Shown here: positions 43,026 to 52,031 of the stretch, in pieces
Layout of the letters: the number at the start of each line of letters is the position of its first letter
How positions within the stretch are numbered: the stretch's first letter is position 1
Assembly (NCBI GenBank): GCA_034520625.1
Contig: JAXHNI010000004.1
Span: forward strand, 323,367 to 387,366
Origin: JAANXG01 sp034520625
GTDB lineage: Bacteria; Pseudomonadota; Gammaproteobacteria; Arenicellales; JAANXG01
Direction of reading: 5' to 3'
Length of the DNA: 64,000 nucleotides
Notes under the pieces: generated by a model
Told to the model about the DNA's origin: nothing
Database searches by the model: none
What the model saw: only the letters and a program-made list of their open reading frames with translations
Made by a program: the position numbers and the translations under genes

Positions 43026-44102
43026 ATGATCTACAGAGAAACCGGGCAGTTCAAGGCAACCTACGACGCCGACCAGGCGATTTTCCCCATCGCCCAGGAC
43101 CGCTGGTTCGTGTGGGCCGTGATGGCGGTCGCGTTCCTGGTGATCCCCTTCGTGATTGACGACTACTGGGCTGCCGCGGTGTTCCTCCCGTTGCTGACAT
43201 ATGGCCTTGCAGCCCTCGGATTGAACCTGCTGACGGGATACTGCGGCCAGGTATCCCTGGGAACCGGGGCCTTTCTCGCCGTAGGCGCGTTTTCGACGTT
43301 CAAGCTGGTGACGATGTTCCCGGAGATGAACTTCATCGTGGTGGTGCTGCTTTCCGGCTGTGTCACCGCGGCGGTGGGGGTCGTGTTCGGTCTGCCCAGC
43401 GGCCGCATCAAGGGTTTCTACCTCGCGGTGGCGACCCTGGCAGCCCAGTTCTTCCTGGTCTGGTTGTTCAACAAGGTCGGCTGGTTCTTCAATTACAGCC
43501 CGACCGGTCAGATCACCATGCCGCCGGTGTCGGTCTTCGGCTTCGAGATCACCGGCCCCAGCGCGACGCCGGCGGCCTCATATCTCTTCTGCCTGACATT
43601 CGTCGTGGTGTTCGCGCTGCTCGCCAAGAACATCGTACGGGGGCGCATCGGCCGGGAATGGATGGCGATCCGCGACATGGACATCGCCGCGGAGCTGATC
43701 GGTATCCGGCCCCTGCGCGCCAAGCTGACGGCCTTTGCCGTGAGTTCATTCTACATCGGCGTGGCCGGTTCGCTGTATTTCGCCGTCTGGCTGGGCGCCG
43801 CGGAGCCTACTGACACATTCGGCATAGACCAGTCGTTTCTTGTGCTTTTTATGATCATTGTCGGCGGATTGGGCAGTGTTTTGGGTTCGTTCCTGGGCGC
43901 GGCGTTCATCACCCTTATGCCCATTGTCTTGAAAAATACCATGGTCGGTGGCCTTGGTATGGAAGTCGTTACCGCCAAGCATGTGGAAATTTCCTTAATA
44001 GGCGTGCTCATTGTCTTTATCCTGATCGTCGAGCCGCACGGGTTCGCCCGCTTGTGGCAGATCGCCAAGGAAAAGCTGCGCAAGTGGCCGTTTCCGTATT
44101 GA
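43026..44102 (+). CDS. livM: Branched-chain amino acid-type ABC transporter permease LivM
   Basis: A 358-residue permease with about nine spans: LNLLTGYCGQVSLGTGAFLAVGAF (about 68-91), the cytoplasmic GREWMAIRDMDIAAELIGI coupling loop, and IIVGGLGSVLGSFLGAAFITL. It forms the transmembrane dimer with LivH. The next gene, the binding protein, follows after 65 nt with a GAGGAGG site. Confidence 0.93.
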   Translation: MIYRETGQFKATYDADQAIFPIAQDRWFVWAVMAVAFLVIPFVIDDYWAAAVFLPLLTYGLAALGLNLLTGYCGQVSLGTGAFLAVGAFSTFKLVTMFPEMNFIVVVLLSGCVTAAVGVVFGLPSGRIKGFYLAVATLAAQFFLVWLFNKVGWFFNYSPTGQITMPPVSVFGFEITGPSATPAASYLFCLTFVVVFALLAKNIVRGRIGREWMAIRDMDIAAELIGIRPLRAKLTAFAVSSFYIGVAGSLYFAVWLGAAEPTDTFGIDQSFLVLFMIIVGGLGSVLGSFLGAAFITLMPIVLKNTMVGGLGMEVVTAKHVEISLIGVLIVFILIVEPHGFARLWQIAKEKLRKWPFPY

Positions 44103-44167
44103 GGAGCTGCGGCGAAGTGGTATAGTGGGTGCGTTGTTCATAAACTACCAATTGAGGAGGTTTTAAA

Positions 44168-45487
44168 ATGATTCTTAAGAGAATGTTCGGCACCCTGGCG
44201 GCCGCCCTGGTGGCGGCGCCCCTGATGGTGTCATCGGTAAGTGCCTACGAGTTGGTGATGCCCTCGCTGGACTACCGTACCGGACCGTATGCGCCTAATG
44301 GGATCCCCTGGGCCAATGGGTACACGGACTACCTCACGATGCTGAATGAGAGGGACGGTGGTATCAATGGAGTTCCAATCAAGAATGTACCCTGTGAGAC
44401 CGCCTACAACACCAAGCAGGGCGTGGAGTGTTACGAAAATGTTAAGGATACCGAGCCGTCCAGGGCGCTCATGGTCGAGCCGCGTTCAACGGGTATCACC
44501 TACCAGCTCATCCCCAAAGCCTCGGAGGATGAGATACCCATTCATTCAATGGGTTACGGACGCACTTCCGCCGCGAATGGCGAGGTGTTCGAGTGGATCT
44601 TCAACTTTCCTGTTACCTACTGGGATGGAGCTGCCGGAATCCTCAAGTACATTGGTGATCAGGAGGGAGGCCTCGACAACCTAAGCGGTAAGAAGATCGC
44701 GCTCGTCCACCATAACTCGGCTTACGGCAAAGAGCCGATCCCGACTCTTGAGGCTGCCGCCGAAAAGTTCGATTACGAGCTGTTGCTGTTGGCCGTCGAT
44801 CCCCCGGGCCAGGAACAGGGAGCGACCTGGCTGCAGGTGCGTCGCGAGCAGCCCGACTGGGTGATAATGTATGGTTGGGGCGTGATGAACCAAGTCGCCA
44901 TCCAGGAAGCCGTGTCAATCCGGTATCCCATGGATCATTTCATAGGCATCTGGTGGTCTGGTTCGGAGAATGACGTGTTGCCCGCCGGAATGGCGGCCGA
45001 CGGTTACCTCTCCGCCGCTTTTCACGCCGCTGGTGATGATTTTCCGCTTCATGATGACATCAAGAAATATGTTTACGACAAGGGGCTTTCCCAAGGAGAG
45101 CGGGACCGCATTGGCGAGGTGCTGTATAATCGTGGCTTGATTAATGCGGTGTATAGTACCGAGGCTATTCGTACCGCAATGGAGATTCACGGCACGAATG
45201 AAGTGACGCCCGCCATGGTGCGAGATGGCTTCGAGAGCCTGAAGATTACGGAAGAGCGCTTCAAGGAGCTTGGCCTGCCCGGCTTTACATACCCGATTGA
45301 GATCACCTGTGCCAACCATGCCGGTCCGCGCAAGGTGGGCATCCAGCAGTGGGATGCGGAAGCCAAGGAATGGACTCTGATCACGGATTTCTACGATACG
45401 ATGAACGACATCGTGGATCCGTTGATCGAGAAGGATTCCATGGAATACGCGGAAGAGAACGGCATCACTCCGCGCGACTGCTCGTAG
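44168..45487 (+). CDS. ABC transporter substrate-binding protein (Leu/Ile/Val-binding type)
   Basis: A 439-residue periplasmic binding protein of the HAAT type. It has a signal peptide of about 26 residues cut near VSAYE, then two lobes with the segment PYAPNGIPWANGYTDYLTML, the loop GKKIALVHHNSAYGKEPIP and IIWWSG-like strands. GAGGAGG precedes the ATG. It is longer than LivK (about 370). The ligand is probably a carboxylate or aromatic acid given the flanking CoA ligases, rather than a branched-chain amino acid. Confidence 0.9.
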   Translation: MILKRMFGTLAAALVAAPLMVSSVSAYELVMPSLDYRTGPYAPNGIPWANGYTDYLTMLNERDGGINGVPIKNVPCETAYNTKQGVECYENVKDTEPSRALMVEPRSTGITYQLIPKASEDEIPIHSMGYGRTSAANGEVFEWIFNFPVTYWDGAAGILKYIGDQEGGLDNLSGKKIALVHHNSAYGKEPIPTLEAAAEKFDYELLLLAVDPPGQEQGATWLQVRREQPDWVIMYGWGVMNQVAIQEAVSIRYPMDHFIGIWWSGSENDVLPAGMAADGYLSAAFHAAGDDFPLHDDIKKYVYDKGLSQGERDRIGEVLYNRGLINAVYSTEAIRTAMEIHGTNEVTPAMVRDGFESLKITEERFKELGLPGFTYPIEITCANHAGPRKVGIQQWDAEAKEWTLITDFYDTMNDIVDPLIEKDSMEYAEENGITPRDCS

Positions 45488-45517
45488 CATTACACAACTT
45501 GTTGCAAGAACCGAGAT

Positions 45518-46384
45518 ATGCCGAACGACACGAGAACCGGGGTTGAGACGTCGGCGGAGAAAAGCAGTGCTGGAAACGGCCGGGATCTTCTTCTCAGCGT
45601 CAACAATATCGAGGTCATCTACGACCATATCATCCTGGTTCTCAAGGGCGTATCGCTGGGGGTGACCGAGGGGGGCATCGTTGCCCTCCTCGGCGCCAAC
45701 GGCGCCGGCAAGTCCACGACCCTGAAAGCGATTTCCAACCTCCTCGGTGCCGAGCGCGGCGAGGTAACCAAGGGATCCATCTTTTTCCGGGGCGAGCCAG
45801 TGGCGAAGCTGTCTCCCAATGGGCTGGTGCAGAGAGGCGTGGTGCAGGTCATGGAGGGCAGGCGCTGTTTCGAGCACCTTACGGTAGAGGAGAACCTGCT
45901 GACCGGCGCTTACACCAGGTCCGATGGCCGGGAGGCCATCAACTCGGACCTGGAGATGGTGTACGGCTATTTCCCGCGCCTCAGGGAGCGCCGTCGGTCC
46001 CAGGCGGGTTATACCTCCGGAGGTGAGCAGCAGATGCTGGCCATCGGGCGTGCCCTGATGGCCAAGCCCTCGGTGATCCTGCTCGATGAGCCGTCCATGG
46101 GGCTGGCTCCGCAGCTGGTGGAAGAAATTTTCGAGATCGTCAAGGCTCTCAACGAAAAGGAGGGTGTAACCTTTCTGTTGGCCGAACAGAATACCAATAT
46201 TGCGTTGAGATACTCGAAGTACGGGTACATTCTGGAAAACGGCCGGGTCGTCATGGATGGTGAAGCCGCTTCCCTGCGGGAGAACGAGGACGTGAAGGAG
46301 TTTTATCTCGGTGTGAGCGGCGAGCAGCGGCGAAGCTTCAAGAATATCAAGCATTACCGGCGCCGGAAGCGCTGGTTGTCCTGA
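45518..46384 (+). CDS. livF: Branched-chain amino acid-type ABC transporter ATP-binding protein LivF
   Basis: A 288-residue ATPase: Walker A GANGAGKSTTL (about 58-68), MEGRRCFEHLTVEENLLTGAY, the signature region YTSGGEQQMLAIGRALM and Walker B VILLDEPSMGLAPQLVEEIF. The N-terminal 25 residues and the basic C-terminal tail (KNIKHYRRRKRWLS) extend slightly beyond typical LivF. It completes the importer. Confidence 0.93.
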   Translation: MPNDTRTGVETSAEKSSAGNGRDLLLSVNNIEVIYDHIILVLKGVSLGVTEGGIVALLGANGAGKSTTLKAISNLLGAERGEVTKGSIFFRGEPVAKLSPNGLVQRGVVQVMEGRRCFEHLTVEENLLTGAYTRSDGREAINSDLEMVYGYFPRLRERRRSQAGYTSGGEQQMLAIGRALMAKPSVILLDEPSMGLAPQLVEEIFEIVKALNEKEGVTFLLAEQNTNIALRYSKYGYILENGRVVMDGEAASLRENEDVKEFYLGVSGEQRRSFKNIKHYRRRKRWLS

Positions 46385-46523
46385 TCCGGTCGCTGTGAGC
46401 GGGTTTTCCGCGTCGGGCTTCGTTCCCGGCCGAATACCGTAGTCGGACGCAACGCTCGACCCACAAGACCAGCTCACGGTTGCGACCGGTTTTATGCACC
46501 TTCGAGGTCAGGTGGCGTCAATC

Positions 46524-47765
46524 ATGTCCGATTCATCCTATTTCGACCAACTTGAAACCCGGGACCCCGCGGAGCGCGAGCGCGACCAGTATCAGCGCCT
46601 GCCCGGGCAGATCGAGTACGCGAAGGCCAATGCGCCCGCGTACGCCGAAATACTGAAGGGCGTCGACCCCGGCGCTGTGAACAGTGCCGCCGAGCTCGCG
46701 CGGCTGCCCGTGATTCGTAAATCCGAGCTCCTGGAAAAGCAGCGCGCGGATCGTCCGTTCGGCGGGTTTGCGGCCCGGGGAGTTCCGGAGCTGGCGCGCG
46801 TGTTCGCGTCGCCCGGTCCCATATACGAGCCGGAACCCGCCGGGGAGAACTACTGGCGCATGGCCCGCGCGATGTTCGCCGCGGGAATCCGACGGGGCAT
46901 GCTGGTTCACAACACCTTCGCCTACCATTTCACCCCGGCCGGCGCCATGGTGGAAACCAGCGCACACGCTATGGGCTGCGCCGTCTTTCCGGCGGGCACC
47001 GGCCAGACAGAGCTTCAGGTGCAGGCCATCGCGGACCTGAAACCCGCGGCCTACGCGGGCACGCCGTCTTTTCTCAAGATCATCCTGGAGAAGGCGGCGG
47101 AGACCGGAGCGGATTGCTCCTCACTCGCCCTCGGTCTGGTTTCCGGAGAAGCACTTCCGCCGTCCCTGCGTTCGGCGTTGGGAGATTTCGGTGTTGATGT
47201 CCTGCAGTGCTATGCGTCCGCCGACCTCGGTCTCATTGCCTACGAGAGCGGGGCCCGGGAAGGCTTGATCGTGGACGAAGACCTGATCGTGGAGATCGTC
47301 AAGCCGGGCACCGGCGAACCGGCGGCGGAAGGGGAGGTCGGCGAAGTGGTGGTGACGAACTTCAATCGGACCTACCCGCTCGTGAGATTCGGAACCGGCG
47401 ACCTGTCGGCCGTGCTTGCGGGAACGAGTCCGTGCGGGCGTACCAACATGCGCATCAAGGGCTGGATGGGCCGCGCGGACCAGACCACGAAGGTGAAGGG
47501 TATGTTCGTGCACCCGTCCCAGGTGAACGAGGTCGTCAAGCGCTATCCCGATGTAGTGCGTGCCCGGCTTGTGGTGGACAGCCGGGACGGTCAGGATGTC
47601 ATGACCCTGCGCTGCGAGACCGGGAGCGATGGCGTGGATCTGTGCGATGCCATCGTGCAGACCCTCCGGGAAGTGTGCAAGCTCCGGGGAGAGGTGGAGC
47701 TGGTGAAACCGGGGGCCCTGCCCAACGACGGCAAGGTCATCGATGATGTAAGGACCTATGAATAG
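46524..47765 (+). CDS. Phenylacetate-CoA ligase-family protein lacking the SGTTG loop
   Basis: A 413-residue PaaK-like ANL protein. The fold is recognisable from LARLPVIRKSELLEKQR, GCAVFPAGTGQTELQVQAIADLKP, YAGTPSFL and the C-terminal FNRTYPLVRFGTGDLSAVL. However, the phosphate-binding loop, SSGTTG in active PaaK, reads ASPGPIYEPEPAGENYW. I chose ATG 46524 with AGGTGG upstream. It ends the transporter cluster. It may be a non-adenylating or altered-activity member with a partner role to the synthetase gene at 39267. Confidence 0.83.
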   Translation: MSDSSYFDQLETRDPAERERDQYQRLPGQIEYAKANAPAYAEILKGVDPGAVNSAAELARLPVIRKSELLEKQRADRPFGGFAARGVPELARVFASPGPIYEPEPAGENYWRMARAMFAAGIRRGMLVHNTFAYHFTPAGAMVETSAHAMGCAVFPAGTGQTELQVQAIADLKPAAYAGTPSFLKIILEKAAETGADCSSLALGLVSGEALPPSLRSALGDFGVDVLQCYASADLGLIAYESGAREGLIVDEDLIVEIVKPGTGEPAAEGEVGEVVVTNFNRTYPLVRFGTGDLSAVLAGTSPCGRTNMRIKGWMGRADQTTKVKGMFVHPSQVNEVVKRYPDVVRARLVVDSRDGQDVMTLRCETGSDGVDLCDAIVQTLREVCKLRGEVELVKPGALPNDGKVIDDVRTYE

Positions 47766-47767
47766 CC

Positions 47768-48751
47768 TCAGTCGCCGGACCTGCTGAAATCGAGCCGGGT
47801 CGCGCGATCGTAAAACTGCCGGTGTCCCTTCATACGCAGGAAAAACCACAGTCCCGGCAGGCCCGAAAGCACAATCACCGGTATGAAAAGCAGTGATACG
47901 GCCGCCGCGTGCTCCGGGGACATGCCGGCAGAGGTAAACAGCGTAATGGCCGCCGCCTCGCGGACGCCCAGTCCTCCCACGGTCACCGGAATGGACGCCG
48001 CCACCAGCACCACCGGCACGATGAACAGGTACTGTGAGGGATCCAGCGGTGCGTCCACGCCCGCGCCCAGAATCAGAAAAATGATGATCTGCATACCCTG
48101 AAGCACCAGGCTTACCAGGGCCAGTATCCCCAGGAGGCCCGGCCGGCGCAGGTAGGTGTGAACGGCTTCGGTGATGCCGAGCAGCGCGGAAACCGCTCGA
48201 AACCGGTCCCATCGCTGAAGGAACCTGTGTAACGCGTAGTAGGTTCCAGGAACGGAGACGATGAGCATACCGGCGGTGCCGGCGGCGAGCAGCCAGAACA
48301 GGACGGCACGGAGCCCCTGGAAAAACAGGGACTGGTCGCCGAACTGGAACACCATTAGCGTTGCCAGGGCGATCATGCAAAGCAATCCGACGGCGCGCTC
48401 CGTGATGATGGGTGATACGGCGGGCGCGGCCCCGTATCCCTGCCGGTAAACATGGTACATCCGGAACAGGTCGCCGCCCGTACTGGAAGGCAGTAAATTG
48501 TTGAAGAACGCGCCGATAAACGTCGGCTTCAGCAGGTCCGTGTACGTATGGCCGAGCGAGTGGACCCTTAGCAACAGCCACCAGCGGAGATTCGACAGCG
48601 CCCACACGATCATGTGTATCACCACCGCGACCGGCAGCATCCACCAATCGAGCTGGACAGCCCGATCGATCACCTGGCTCCATTCCAGTTTGGTTGCCAG
48701 GAACACCAGTAATCCGATGCTGATGACAACCTTCAATATGTTCTTGATCAT
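47768..48751 (-). CDS. Lysylphosphatidylglycerol synthase TM/UPF0104 family membrane protein
   Basis: A 327-residue integral membrane protein with eight or so spans. The family motifs FIGAFFNNLLPSSTGGDLFRMYHV (about 80-103) and VPVVLVAASIPVTVGGLGVREAAAI (about 245-270) are clear. It has no soluble LPG-synthase domain, so it is the flippase-like YbhN/UPF0104 type. ATG 48749-48751 begins MIKNILKVV. Convergent with the PaaK-like gene, 2 bp apart. Confidence 0.88.
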   Translation of the reverse strand: MIKNILKVVISIGLLVFLATKLEWSQVIDRAVQLDWWMLPVAVVIHMIVWALSNLRWWLLLRVHSLGHTYTDLLKPTFIGAFFNNLLPSSTGGDLFRMYHVYRQGYGAAPAVSPIITERAVGLLCMIALATLMVFQFGDQSLFFQGLRAVLFWLLAAGTAGMLIVSVPGTYYALHRFLQRWDRFRAVSALLGITEAVHTYLRRPGLLGILALVSLVLQGMQIIIFLILGAGVDAPLDPSQYLFIVPVVLVAASIPVTVGGLGVREAAAITLFTSAGMSPEHAAAVSLLFIPVIVLSGLPGLWFFLRMKGHRQFYDRATRLDFSRSGD

Positions 48752-49104
48752 TGAATGGGTTTCCCCGTTTCCAGAACTTGATTCCGGGCCGGAAGCGCTC
48801 GCCCGGCGCGACAGGCCCGCGGCCGGTTGCGCGCCACGGTTCCGGGACAACCGGGACGAACCCGGCCGGCCGCCGCGGCACCGCCGTGTACGGTCGTGCT
48901 CGGTCCGGTCAGTGCGGTCCCATATTCGGGTCGGTCGGCGGTCGTATTTTCCGCCGCATCCCGGGCCTGAATGCAGCGGTTGCCGGGACAAGTGACCACT
49001 GTAGCAAATGTATCAGCGAGCAGGTCCGGTGTCCTGCAATGTGCGCGTTCCATGCGCTGGGCGCTATACTCGCGGGCTGCAAATACCAGATCAGGCGACT
49101 TAAC
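48752..49104. other. Non-coding divergent region upstream of argC
   Basis: A 353-bp gap. A TATACT at 49065-49070 is a plausible -10 for argC, 35 nt before its GTG; no convincing -35, hairpin or repeat was seen. The long open frames here are shadows of GC-rich DNA. Confidence 0.4.
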
Positions 49105-50133
49105 GTGAAACTGAAAGCCGGAATCATCGGCGGAACCGGATACACCGGATCGGAACTGCTCAGGGTGCTGCTGCGGCATCCGCAGGTTGAAGTGTCCGCC
49201 ATTACATCGCGGGCCGAGGCGGGGAAACCCGTGGCGGCGTTGTTCCCCAACCTGCGCGGTGCGACGGAACTTTGTTTCGACAACCCGGCGTCCTCGGATC
49301 TCTCGGCCTGTCAGGTGGTTTTCTCCGCCACCCCCAACGGTGTCGCCATGACCCAGGCCGAAGCATTGCTGGATGCCGGGGTGCGAGTTATCGACCTGGC
49401 AGCGGATTTTCGTATCCGCGACCGGGAAATCTGGGAGAAATGGTACGGGATGACCCACGCCAGCCCGGACCTTCTGGAGGAAGCGGTATATGGGTTGCCG
49501 GAGCTGAACCGCGAGCGTATACGAAAAGCCCGGCTGGTGGCGAACCCGGGCTGCTATCCTACGGCGGTGATACTGGCCGCGTTGCCGATGATCGAAAGCC
49601 AGGCGGTGGAACTGGACGATATCGTTGCTGATGCCAAGTCCGGCGTCAGCGGGGCCGGCCGTGGCGCCAAGGTGGCCACGCTTTTCAGCGAGGCGGCGGA
49701 GAGTTTCAAGGCTTACGGCGCGTCGGGGCACCGCCACGAGCCCGAGATCCTGCACGCTCTAGCGGCGGTCGCCGGTCGGGAGCCCGGCTTGACGTTCGTG
49801 CCTCATCTGGTCCCGATGATCCGGGGACTCCATGCCACGATGTATTTCAAGGTCCGGGACAGGGATCTGGATTACAATGCACTGTTCGTGGACCGCTATG
49901 CTGACGAGCCGTTTGTGGACGTCATGGACCGCGGCGGACACCCGGAAACCCGGTCGGTCAAAGGTGCGAATACCTGTCGGATTGCGGTCCATCCCCGCGG
50001 CGGCAGGGTTGTCGTGCTCTCCGTGATCGACAACCTGGTCAAGGGCGCGGCGGGCCAGGCGGTGCAGAACATGAACCTGATGTTCGACCTGGAAGAGGAC
50101 GCCGGCCTGCACCAGCTTGCCCTGACCCCCTGA
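49105..50133 (+). CDS. argC: N-acetyl-gamma-glutamyl-phosphate reductase
   Basis: A 342-residue arginine-biosynthesis enzyme reducing N-acetylglutamyl phosphate with NADPH. The nucleotide-binding GIIGGTGYTGSELLRVL (about 6-22), catalytic Cys in ANPGCYPTAVILA (near 149), GVSGAGRGAK and the HRHEPEI region are conserved. The start is GTG 49105, which places the Rossmann motif at the expected distance. First gene of the conserved block running to tyrS. Confidence 0.95.
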   Translation: MKLKAGIIGGTGYTGSELLRVLLRHPQVEVSAITSRAEAGKPVAALFPNLRGATELCFDNPASSDLSACQVVFSATPNGVAMTQAEALLDAGVRVIDLAADFRIRDREIWEKWYGMTHASPDLLEEAVYGLPELNRERIRKARLVANPGCYPTAVILAALPMIESQAVELDDIVADAKSGVSGAGRGAKVATLFSEAAESFKAYGASGHRHEPEILHALAAVAGREPGLTFVPHLVPMIRGLHATMYFKVRDRDLDYNALFVDRYADEPFVDVMDRGGHPETRSVKGANTCRIAVHPRGGRVVVLSVIDNLVKGAAGQAVQNMNLMFDLEEDAGLHQLALTP

Positions 50134-50139
50134 CAGGCA

Positions 50140-51063
50140 ATGCTGCGCAAATCCACGGATTCCCTGGTCATCAAGCCCCGTTTGTCCGCGCCGGCCAGGC
50201 TGGCGGTCGTCGTGGCGGCGATCGTGATCGTGGCGGGTGCGTCGCTGACGGGGTATTACAGCGGCCGCGCGGTTCTGCATCAGCGGTTGGATTCGAGCAC
50301 ACAGGAAATCGAGTCACTTGAAGAACAACTGCGCGAAACCCGCGCCCGGCATCGGGAAGAAGCGGCCCGGTGGGAGGCCGCCCGCGAACGAATGTCCGCA
50401 GAGTTCCAGGCCGCCCGCGAACAGTTCGAATCGGAAACGGGGACCTCCCGTGAGCAGTTGCGGGCGGAGCTGGAAACCGCCCGCGACGAGCTTGAGGACA
50501 CTCGCCGGCGGCTGGAAAACACGCAGAGCAGCCTCACGAACGTCACGCGCCAGCTTCAGATAGACCAGGCGGCCTACAAGGAGCTGCGCAAGGAGCTGGA
50601 AGACTCGAATCGCCAGATCACCGAGCTCGCCAGCGAGCTCAAGTTCTACCACAGCATCATTTCGCCGGCGGATGGACGCAGCGGAGTTCGTATCCAGGAT
50701 TTCGATCTCCGGTCAACGAGCTCCCCTGAGGAATACCGTTACCGGCTGGTTCTGATTCAGTCCCTGGAGCACGACAATCCCGTCAAGGGCGGCGTGCGCT
50801 TCGAGATCAGCGGGACCGAGGACGGCGAGGCCCGGACCATCGATTCGCCTCCGGCGTCCGGGGAGTCCATTCCGGCGGATTTCAGGTACTTTCAGAATTT
50901 TGCCGGCACCTTCAGGCTCCCGGCCGGGTTCATACCGGCGGAGGTCAAGGTGATTTTCACCGCGGACGAGGACTCCGTAGTGGAACGTACTTACCGGTGG
51001 CCGGAGCCGACTGAAGACGCCCCGGCCATGCCCGCCGCCGCCGGTGCAAATGATCTACAATAA
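50140..51063 (+). CDS. Membrane-anchored coiled-coil protein (DUF6776-like)
   Basis: A 307-residue protein: a short cytosolic N-terminus, one membrane anchor (about 19-40), a long coiled coil (about 47-170, rich in Glu/Arg/Gln) and a compact C-terminal domain (about 180-285, FRYFQNFAGTFRLPAGFIP). It is 6 nt after argC and 44 nt before the bactofilin gene. By position and layout it is the DUF6776 protein usually found here in gammaproteobacteria. A cell-envelope scaffolding role with the bactofilin is plausible. Confidence 0.82.
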   Translation: MLRKSTDSLVIKPRLSAPARLAVVVAAIVIVAGASLTGYYSGRAVLHQRLDSSTQEIESLEEQLRETRARHREEAARWEAARERMSAEFQAAREQFESETGTSREQLRAELETARDELEDTRRRLENTQSSLTNVTRQLQIDQAAYKELRKELEDSNRQITELASELKFYHSIISPADGRSGVRIQDFDLRSTSSPEEYRYRLVLIQSLEHDNPVKGGVRFEISGTEDGEARTIDSPPASGESIPADFRYFQNFAGTFRLPAGFIPAEVKVIFTADEDSVVERTYRWPEPTEDAPAMPAAAGANDLQ

Positions 51064-51107
51064 GTCAATGTCAAACCAACCACCCAGGTACAGCGAGGAG
51101 ACCCAGC

Positions 51108-51611
51108 ATGCTCGGCAGCAAGAAACCCACCGCACCCACCGGCTCCACGCCTCCACCCGCGGCAAGCAAGCCCATTGACACCATTGACACGCTGGTCGGC
51201 CAGAAAGCCGTCTTCAAGGGCGACCTGGAATTCAGCGGCGGCCTGAGGGTGGACGGGCAGGTCAAAGGCAATGTCATTGCCAAGGATGACAGCAACAGCA
51301 CGGTTGTCGTGAGTGAAACCGGGCGGATTGAGGGCAACGTCACCGTTCCCCACGTGGTGATCAACGGCGCCATCCACGGGAACATCAAGTCCGGCGGGCA
51401 TGTCGAGCTGCAGGCAAAATCCAGGATCAACGGCGATGTCCACTACAAGGCGGTTGAAATGGAGCTGGGTGCCTCCATAAACGGAAATCTGGTGTGCGAG
51501 CCCGCGGGTGCGGGCTCGGCGGACCGCGAAACGAGCGGTGCCGCCGGTATTGGCGGCGTGGCGGACAAGGGTGACGAGGCGGCGCGTCCCGCGGCCGCGA
51601 AAACTGGTTGA
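51108..51611 (+). CDS. Bactofilin (polymer-forming cytoskeletal protein)
   Basis: A 167-residue bactofilin (DUF583). A disordered Pro/Thr-rich N-terminus precedes the beta-helix core with VGQKAVFKGDLEFSGGLRVDGQVKGNV, repeated short turns, and VVINGAIHGNIKSGGHVELQAKSRINGDV. The C-terminus is Ala/Gly-rich. It polymerises without nucleotide and usually positions cell-wall enzymes; a nearby M23 peptidase gene fits that role. Confidence 0.92.
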   Translation: MLGSKKPTAPTGSTPPPAASKPIDTIDTLVGQKAVFKGDLEFSGGLRVDGQVKGNVIAKDDSNSTVVVSETGRIEGNVTVPHVVINGAIHGNIKSGGHVELQAKSRINGDVHYKAVEMELGASINGNLVCEPAGAGSADRETSGAAGIGGVADKGDEAARPAAAKTG

Positions 51612-51655
51612 ACGACCGCTTGCCACTGTGAGAAAGTGGAAGAAATCATGAGGTA

Positions 51656-52015
51656 ATGGCAATGAGTGTTCCAGCTACAGATTTACCGGCCCCCGTGGAG
51701 TTCACGGACAGCGCCGCCGAGAAGGTGAGGGAGCTGATCCAGGAAGAGGACAACACCGATCTCAAGCTTCGGGTGTTCATCCAGGGCGGCGGTTGTTCGG
51801 GGTTCCAGTACGGATTCACGTTCGAGGAAGACCGGCAGGGTGATGATACCGCCGTGGAAAAAGACGGCGTCACACTCCTGATCGACCCCATGAGCCTGCA
51901 GTATCTGTCCGGTGCCAGGATCGACTACAAGGAAGACCTGGAGGGGGCCCGCTTCATCATCAACAACCCGAACGCGAGCACGACCTGCGGTTGCGGCTCT
52001 TCCTTCTCCGCGTGA
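51656..52015 (+). CDS. erpA: Iron-sulfur cluster insertion protein ErpA
   Basis: A 119-residue A-type Fe-S carrier. The three conserved Cys occur in GGGCSGFQYGF (near 45) and STTCGCGSSFS (near 110-112). The N-terminal FTDSAAEKVRELIQEE helix is typical. It delivers clusters to isoprenoid enzymes and other targets. It is monocistronic or downstream of bactofilin. Confidence 0.94.
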   Translation: MAMSVPATDLPAPVEFTDSAAEKVRELIQEEDNTDLKLRVFIQGGGCSGFQYGFTFEEDRQGDDTAVEKDGVTLLIDPMSLQYLSGARIDYKEDLEGARFIINNPNASTTCGCGSSFSA

Positions 52016-52031
52016 CGCGCCGGTAGAGGGG

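Noticed and set aside
44915..46477. 520-codon - strand frame
   Set aside because: Antisense to the ABC binding-protein and livF genes, which are clearly real.
47121..48881. 586-codon - strand frame
   Set aside because: Overlaps the PaaK-like gene and the membrane-protein gene in other frames; low-complexity Arg/Pro/Gly translation.
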